A stretch of DNA of 64,000 bases from Ephemerocybe angulata (Eukaryota > Basidiomycota > Agaricomycetes > Agaricales > Psathyrellaceae), in contig JAACJK010000230.1 in assembly GCA_013368325.1 (NCBI GenBank), positions 1-64,000 on the forward strand. The letters are read 5' to 3'. The notes beneath the pieces were generated by a model. It ran no database searches. It was not told where the DNA came from and saw only the letters and a list, made by a program, of their open reading frames with translations. Each line of letters begins with the position of its first letter. Within the stretch, counting starts at the first letter, position 1. Both the position numbers and the translations under genes were made by a program. This document shows, piece by piece, positions 58,948-64,000 of the stretch.

Positions 58948-60160
58948 TCAACCACTATAGCCATAATTAGGCCGGGTTTGAGCGTAAGGATGATAGGGTA
59001 TGTGGACCGGAGTCGCACCAGGAACGGGAGAGAGACTTGGAGGGGCATGGCTTATCAAAGGATAGTTAGACCCATCCGAATACCGACTGGTATCTGAACC
59101 AAACACTGGCGCTCGTTCGACAGGGGGTACAAGTCGGACCGAAGATTGCGACCCGTTGTACTGCTGTTGATATGGATGTGGGATTGGGAAATTCATTCTT
59201 CGAGTCGCCTCCAGATAGTCAGGGTCTGTCCAAATAGGGTTGGGTTCCACGGGGACGGGGGAATGTGCTAGCCTCATCGTAGAACCAGACAGCGACATGT
59301 CTGGATCCGGGGAGGTGTAGCCCGCGACCATGGACTTCTCATTATCCTCCTCCTTCCTCGTTTTCATCCATCTGAGAACGAAGAAGAGCACAAGGAGAAG
59401 GAGGAGAAGTCCGACGATTGCTACGGCAATCCCAACCTTACCCGCTGTGGATAGACCTTTGGCTTTCGAAGACCCTCCGTAGGCGTCATTCGAAACGCCT
59501 GTGGTTGCGCCCTTCCCTGTTTGTGTCGTGGTTCCTGGCGGTGTTGGACTCGTTGTGGTTGTTAGCGGTGTAGTTTGAAGCGATGTATACCTAGGCCGAG
59601 GTCAGGAATAAGACTCTCAATAGGCAGAGAGGAACATACGTGAATTGGTCAACAATCGCGTAGTTTCCTCCTGGGCCTATTGAAACGCGCACGGTATGTG
59701 TTGTATTGGTGAGCCCAGTCGCGCTGAATACCACGCTGGACTTCCTCGAGGGTGGAAGACCGGCGTCTGCAGGGGGTTGGGGTCTGTGAGGTTCACGAGC
59801 GACGCGCTGCCATCCAACGTTACTGTGTTAAGCACGGGGTATGGCCACATCGCTGCCCAGTAGTAAAACGCGACCCCTGCACACTTATCAGCTTCTCCAT
59901 TCTCTCTTCGAGTTTCTGAGTTACGCACCAGTAAACGTGAAGGTAGCCACGGCACTCGTATCGTCCGACAGCATGTGCGCTCGTCCCTCCCCGGCATCCC
60001 ATTCGCCCGGATCTGTTAGTGTCCAGCTCGCCCTGGCCGGTTCATACGTGATTCTCGCGTCCTGGTCGTCAATCGTGACATTACTTGCTGTCTGCCCCGC
60101 GACGAGACCTGCGAGGCAGAATACAGTGGCCGCTGGAAGGGCGAGCAGCGGCCACTTCAT
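58948..60160 (-). CDS. Signal-peptide, single-pass membrane protein with a one-base frame break
   Basis: A predicted cell-surface protein of a family common in agaricomycetes; role unknown. The start is the ATG at 60160: MKWPLLALPAATVFCLAGLVAG is a signal peptide. The ectodomain has ITYEPARASWTLTDPGEW, FTFTGVAFYYWAAMWPYPVLN, and, after the break, VVFSATGLTNTTHTVRVSIG with likely N-glycosylation sites. A Thr/Pro-rich stalk and the TM segment VGIAVAIVGLLLLLLVLFFVLRW follow, then a 150-residue Pro-rich cytosolic tail. Introns lie at 59877-59928 and 59591-59639. Near 59771-59776 a run of five C (coding strand) lies where the frame changes by one base (NLTDPNP, then DAGLPPSRKSS). No intron explains it, so it is an assembly slip or a true inactivating deletion. 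Confidence 0.75.
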
Positions 60161-60540
60161 CGAAATTGCTGGATGTGATGTCGACGGCGTTACATCCCTG
60201 TTGACAGCGCCCACCGGCATCAGCCGCACTCCATCACGATGTCGGCGCGCCGAGATCTGCAACGCGAGCGCAAGCGGACCTGTAGCACCGAACCACCATG
60301 AATGCAGCGAACAGCAGCGAGCGAACTCGCTATGTCAGCGCCGAACTGCTTCTTGACAGACCTAGTCTATACTTAAAAGCCTTAGGGATAAACAGGGGAA
60401 GGTCATGATCACGAGTTCAGTTCGCTTACAGATCCAGAGTCGCTCCCATAATCCAGTCGTCATTTCGACGTCCAATCTTGGATAAGAAGGGGAGAAACGC
60501 ATCGCCAGTCCAAATTATAACGCCATCTACCAGTACCTAG
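60161..60540. promoter_or_regulatory. Divergent promoter region, membrane protein / GST
   Basis: A 380-bp gap between divergent start codons. No clear motif is seen beyond mixed composition. Confidence 0.4.
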
Positions 60541-61297
60541 ATGTCGCCCAAGTCATACAAGATCATCGGCACACCCTTCTCGACCTTCACGAGAACAATC
60601 ACCCTCGGCTTGAACTACAAGAACATACCCTTCGAGCAGGTCGCCACCCTTCCCCAGAGCGACATCGCCAAAGCGTCCCACCCATATGGATATCTCCCGA
60701 CGCTTATCATCGAAGATATCGCGGGAGGGCATGAAGTCAAGCTGTCTGAAACGCAGGCGATAGTCCGATACCTCGACAGAATCGCCCCAGATCCCTCGTT
60801 GCATTACAGGCCCTCGACGAACGAAGAGGGACTGGAAGAGCGAATGTGGGAAGTGGTCAGCTTGGCCGCTTCATTCGGTGCGTAATTCTTTGAGTACTCG
60901 AGTACTCGCTTCTTGCGGATAGTCCAATGCAGACTTGTCCATATACACAGGTTTCCCGACGGTCGAAGTTGGTGTCGTTAAACCGCACCTGAAAGCATTG
61001 GAAGAAGGCGTATCTGAGGCGGACATCGTTCAGAACAACAGGAACGAGGTATCAAAGATCGCCCAGTTCCTCGCCATCGTCGAGGAGCGCGCGCTTCATG
61101 GATCTATGTTCTTGTTTGGCAGTCATCCAACGTGGGCAGACTTTTATCTGTATCCACTGCTGGCGGACCTTAGGGCTCTTCCTGAGTGGAAGGATGCGGC
61201 AAGCGGAAGGTTTGTTAAGTGGATGGAGAACATGGATAAGCTGGACGCTGTTGGACAGACGTTCAAAGGAACCCTTGGGGATATTCATGATCGTTGA
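60541..61297 (+). CDS. Glutathione S-transferase-like protein, 2 exons
   Basis: Cytosolic GST-fold protein, likely conjugating glutathione to electrophiles, substrate unknown. Exon 1 is 60541-60877, exon 2 runs from 60951 (or 60933) to 61297, giving 227 (or 233) residues. The N-terminal thioredoxin-like half has PFSTFTRTITLGLNYKNIPFEQV, GYLPTLII with the cis-Pro, and LSETQAIVRYLDRI, which binds the glutathione gamma-glutamyl group (Glu-Thr pair). The C-terminal helical half has FGSHPTWADFYLYPLLADL, the N-capping box region, and ends KGTLGDIHDR. Two in-frame AG acceptors 18 nt apart make two protein forms possible. Confidence 0.88.
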
Positions 61298-62055
61298 AAT
61301 TCAATGTGGGCATTGCGTTGGGTTGGTCCCAGCCTTGCAAATCCCTTGACTAGCATCATTCACCTGAGAATGTAAAGATCACTTCTGGGAACAGCGCTTA
61401 TGGTCAACAGGGGCTCGGTGCTCGATTAAGCGCCGATGAATGCCAATCGTTACCGTACAAGGTTTGTGACCATCACACACAACCCCCTTCCCAACTTCGG
61501 CTGTGGAGACGTCCCCTTCCTAAGCAGGATAACTATCTCGAGGCTCCACACTTCTTGTCTCTCCACCCTCTCACCGTCGTGCCCTGGAAGCTTCTCTTGT
61601 TGACCCGGCACCAAAAGAAGGGAAGCCCCGCCGAAAATGTTCCTTATATGGCGAAGGAGGGAGGAGCTCTCTGCGTATCTAGGTCGACATATGCCTGGCC
61701 CAGGCACCAAAAGAATGCAAGGTCATGATACTATAATGTGCGTGGGTGTTTCATTAGAAGCAGAAGGCGCTTCCTGGGACCTATCATCTTGGCCAAAGTC
61801 CTATCTAGATTCTTAACAAGTAAGGCCATGATTAATCTACTAACCCGACGAAGCACCTCATCCCGGCTCTTGGGGTGGTAAATTGCTCATCCAGGTCTTC
61901 TGAGCAAGCCGAAAGGCTTCTTCTCTGTCACTGGTCGTTAATGAGGGCTTTGGGTGAAATACCTTCCTATCGATGATTGTGAGCACCTAGCCTTCATTCC
62001 CTTCGTGACCCTCTAGGTCATCATACATCCCCAGATAAGCACCCCGTAACTCGCA
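61298..62055. other. Intergenic
   Basis: No gene supported between the GST stop and the start at 62056. It holds the GST 3' end and the promoter of the following membrane protein. Confidence 0.4.
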
Positions 62056-63418
62056 ATGTCGTCCCCTGGGAGCTTGAGCCCAGAGCGTGTCGCTGCGTTG
62101 GTAGAAGCAATTGGTGTGAATCGTACTGTAAATGTGGGTTTTTGCTCTTCCACTCCCGAGTCTCGCAGCACAAACTCATTTCATGTCAACCTTCCTGCAT
62201 GACAGTATGTCGTACGTCCAGAATTCGACTTCCCCCACCTTTGTTGCCCGTCATTCACTGAAGTCTGTTCTTTAGGCACTCATCTCCGTAACCATAATCG
62301 CAAGTGTCAACCCCGCTCATTTTCAGAGATATTCTCATGCCCGAACCTAGTTCTTTGACCACCTCCATACGTTCCCTAGAGAGGTCAATTTCATGTGGAA
62401 GTCAAAATTGACCATAACGAAATCTCTGTATTTCGTCCTCAGGTACTATATCATGGTACACAGTCTGCTATGGGTAACTTGTGAGTCCCTCACACTACAC
62501 GCGTTCAAAGGCCATGGATAGTGCAGACTCAAATTTCTGGGCAGACCACGCGGACCACACCTTAACAGGGCCGCGATGTAACTTCCCTTTCTCTCGAAAC
62601 TCAGGTATGCGGGGTCAAGCTCAGCATTTCGTTCCAAGCTTACCCCGACGGGCCAGCGTCTTCGCAGGTGGTGCTGGTGCTTTGTGAAGGCGAGTTCTAT
62701 TCAATCTCACATTGAGGTAATCCAAATCTAACGAACTCCGCTTCAATACAGCCATAAGCTATGTGCGGGTCTACGCCTTCTCGGGGAGAAATAGGAAGGT
62801 GTTAACGTTCCTCGTGGTGCACTTCATTGTGAGTCGCGATCAAGGCCTTCAAAGTTTTGGATTACTAAAACCCCAACAGGCCGTGAACACGGTTTCATTT
62901 TATTACATCGCAAGACTCGTAACCTCGGTGTCCTGTAAGTGCAACTCATCCTTTGGGCGGAGCACATGTATCTCACATTCCACAACTTCATAGTTCTCAG
63001 CCTGCCAGCAGGATGGGGACTGGGCTGTTTCCCTGCGAAAGCAGACGGGTTTGCATTGACCATGGTTGGCGTGACGCTGATTGTCAGTTACACGAGTACG
63101 GATCCTGACCCTTACCCCCTCGGCGTGTCGCTCACGGCCATCCATTATAGGTGCAAGTATAGCGATGGTCGTCATTGGAATTCGACGGCACAGCTCACTC
63201 AGTGGGAAGAACAAGCTCATCAGAGTGCTTTATCAAGATGGGATATCTTATTTCTTCTGCCTCTCAGGTGTGCTCTTTTACTGTCATCTCTACTGGCTGT
63301 CTTCCGTAAATGACAGTAACCCCGAACCCTGACAGCCCTTTCTGTGGCAAATATTTCTGTCTTCCATCTCGCCCCAGTTCGTCCATCTCCCGCTCTGCCG
63401 AATGATGTCGTAGGCTAA
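62056..63418 (+). CDS. DUF6533-type multi-pass membrane protein, 10 exons including a 6-nt microexon
   Basis: An integral membrane protein of a basidiomycete-specific family, role unknown. The proposed exons are 62056-62127, 62206-62211, 62276-62305, 62351-62473, 62605-62689, 62752-62828, 62880-62934, 62994-63095, 63151-63267 and 63336-63418, giving 249 residues in one frame. The DUF6533 signature is seen as VALISVTIIASFFDHLHTFP plus REVNFMWKSKLTITKSLYFV. Later helices include ISYVRVYAFSGRNRKVLTFLVV, AVNTVSFYYIARLVTSV, ALTMVGVTLIVSY, and a KLIRVLYQDGISYFFCLSALSVANISVF segment typical of the family's sixth and seventh helices. The intron at 62690 has a GC donor. It is shorter than usual at the C-terminus, so the last exon may be incomplete. 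Confidence 0.7.
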
Positions 63419-64000
63419 TGCGCAAACAGGAGAATGGGATGCAGCTAATAGTCGTGCAGTAAGAGCTCCTGGCTATTAAGTCCCTGAAACTGAATACTGA
63501 AATACACATGAAGACCTCAAGTCCACTTCAGTGCCCTGATTGCTACCCGCATGCTTCTCCATCTGCGAGAGTGGTCAGCAAAGCAGCAGATAATTATAGC
63601 ATCAGAGCCAGGGGGAAGTATCGAGTACCCAGTTGACTTGGGAAGCCCGAAGTTTAGTTCCAGGGACTCGTACGCGATGTCTGAGCGAGCTTACCCGGTG
63701 AACGAGTAGATTTCTATTGGACAAACTTTAGATTCAGGATTATATGTACCGGACGTTGGACATCTTAGGGAAATTTTGTGCCTATAACTGTTTAAACCTG
63801 CCAGATAATTACAGCATTTACCTTCCTGCGGATGCCTTTTTCAGTTTAAGGCATTAGAGAAGTGTTCAAGTGCCCCTGGCGGCCGGAGGGTCGGTACAAG
63901 GTCGATATGGTGTCGGTCGCGAACGGCTTTGACGGAGCTGGGTCAGTGCACAGTGCAACTCTGGGTCAGAGATACGCTCAAGGGATATGCGAGCGGGATA
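63419..64000. other. Right edge of the window
   Basis: No gene supported. It may include a last exon or 3' end of the membrane protein gene and the flank of a gene outside the window. Confidence 0.4.

Overview
This 64 kb window looks like nuclear DNA of an agaricomycete basidiomycete. The protein-coding genes carry many short introns (mostly 46-90 nt), and their products belong to families typical of mushroom-forming fungi: a KDZ (Kyakuja-Dileera-Zisupton) transposase with cysteine clusters, F-box/leucine-rich proteins, a DUF6533-type membrane protein, and a paralogous family with a CHPC...HDDDWC core. Housekeeping anchors are a mitochondrial calcium uniporter, hexokinase, mitochondrial uL14, Nup54/57, ATP synthase gamma, eIF2-beta, Sfm1, Atg1 and a glutathione S-transferase. 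No tRNA, rRNA or CRISPR was recognised. Exon boundaries below were read by eye from GT/AG (twice GC/AG) signals and frame continuity, and no transcripts were available.

Layout. 0-12.4 kb is an accessory zone: a small basic protein, a proline-rich multi-exon gene, a 90-bp tandem repeat, an apparently intact KDZ transposase, a 158-bp satellite, and about 2.6 kb with nothing recognisable. 12.4-33 kb holds the uniporter gene, then a block of duplicated genes: two copies of the CHPC/HDDDWC family on the minus strand, with a Zn2Cys6 regulator between them. This regulator is a paralogue, in opposite orientation, of a longer one at 28.5-32.0 kb. Hexokinase and uL14m lie between the two regulators as a divergent pair.

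33.6-51.7 kb is framed by a diverged inverted duplication of about 3.4 kb. The left arm has an intact alpha/beta hydrolase. The right arm has a copy missing its third exon, plus a 659-bp TIR element (TA target duplication) that is absent from the left arm. The 11.2 kb between the arms holds NUP54, a low-complexity protein, ATP3, SUI3, an orphan C-terminal module and an F-box gene that ends in the same module. 52-64 kb carries a second F-box gene, SFM1, ATG1, a signal-peptide/single-pass membrane protein with a one-base frame break, a GST and a DUF6533 gene with a 6-nt microexon.

The most unusual points are: the inverted duplication around housekeeping genes; the HDDDWC copy whose last intron splices in frame into a Zn2Cys6 transcription factor; an in-gene exon duplication in the sister copy; and tandem GATAAG sites upstream of ATG1 and SFM1.
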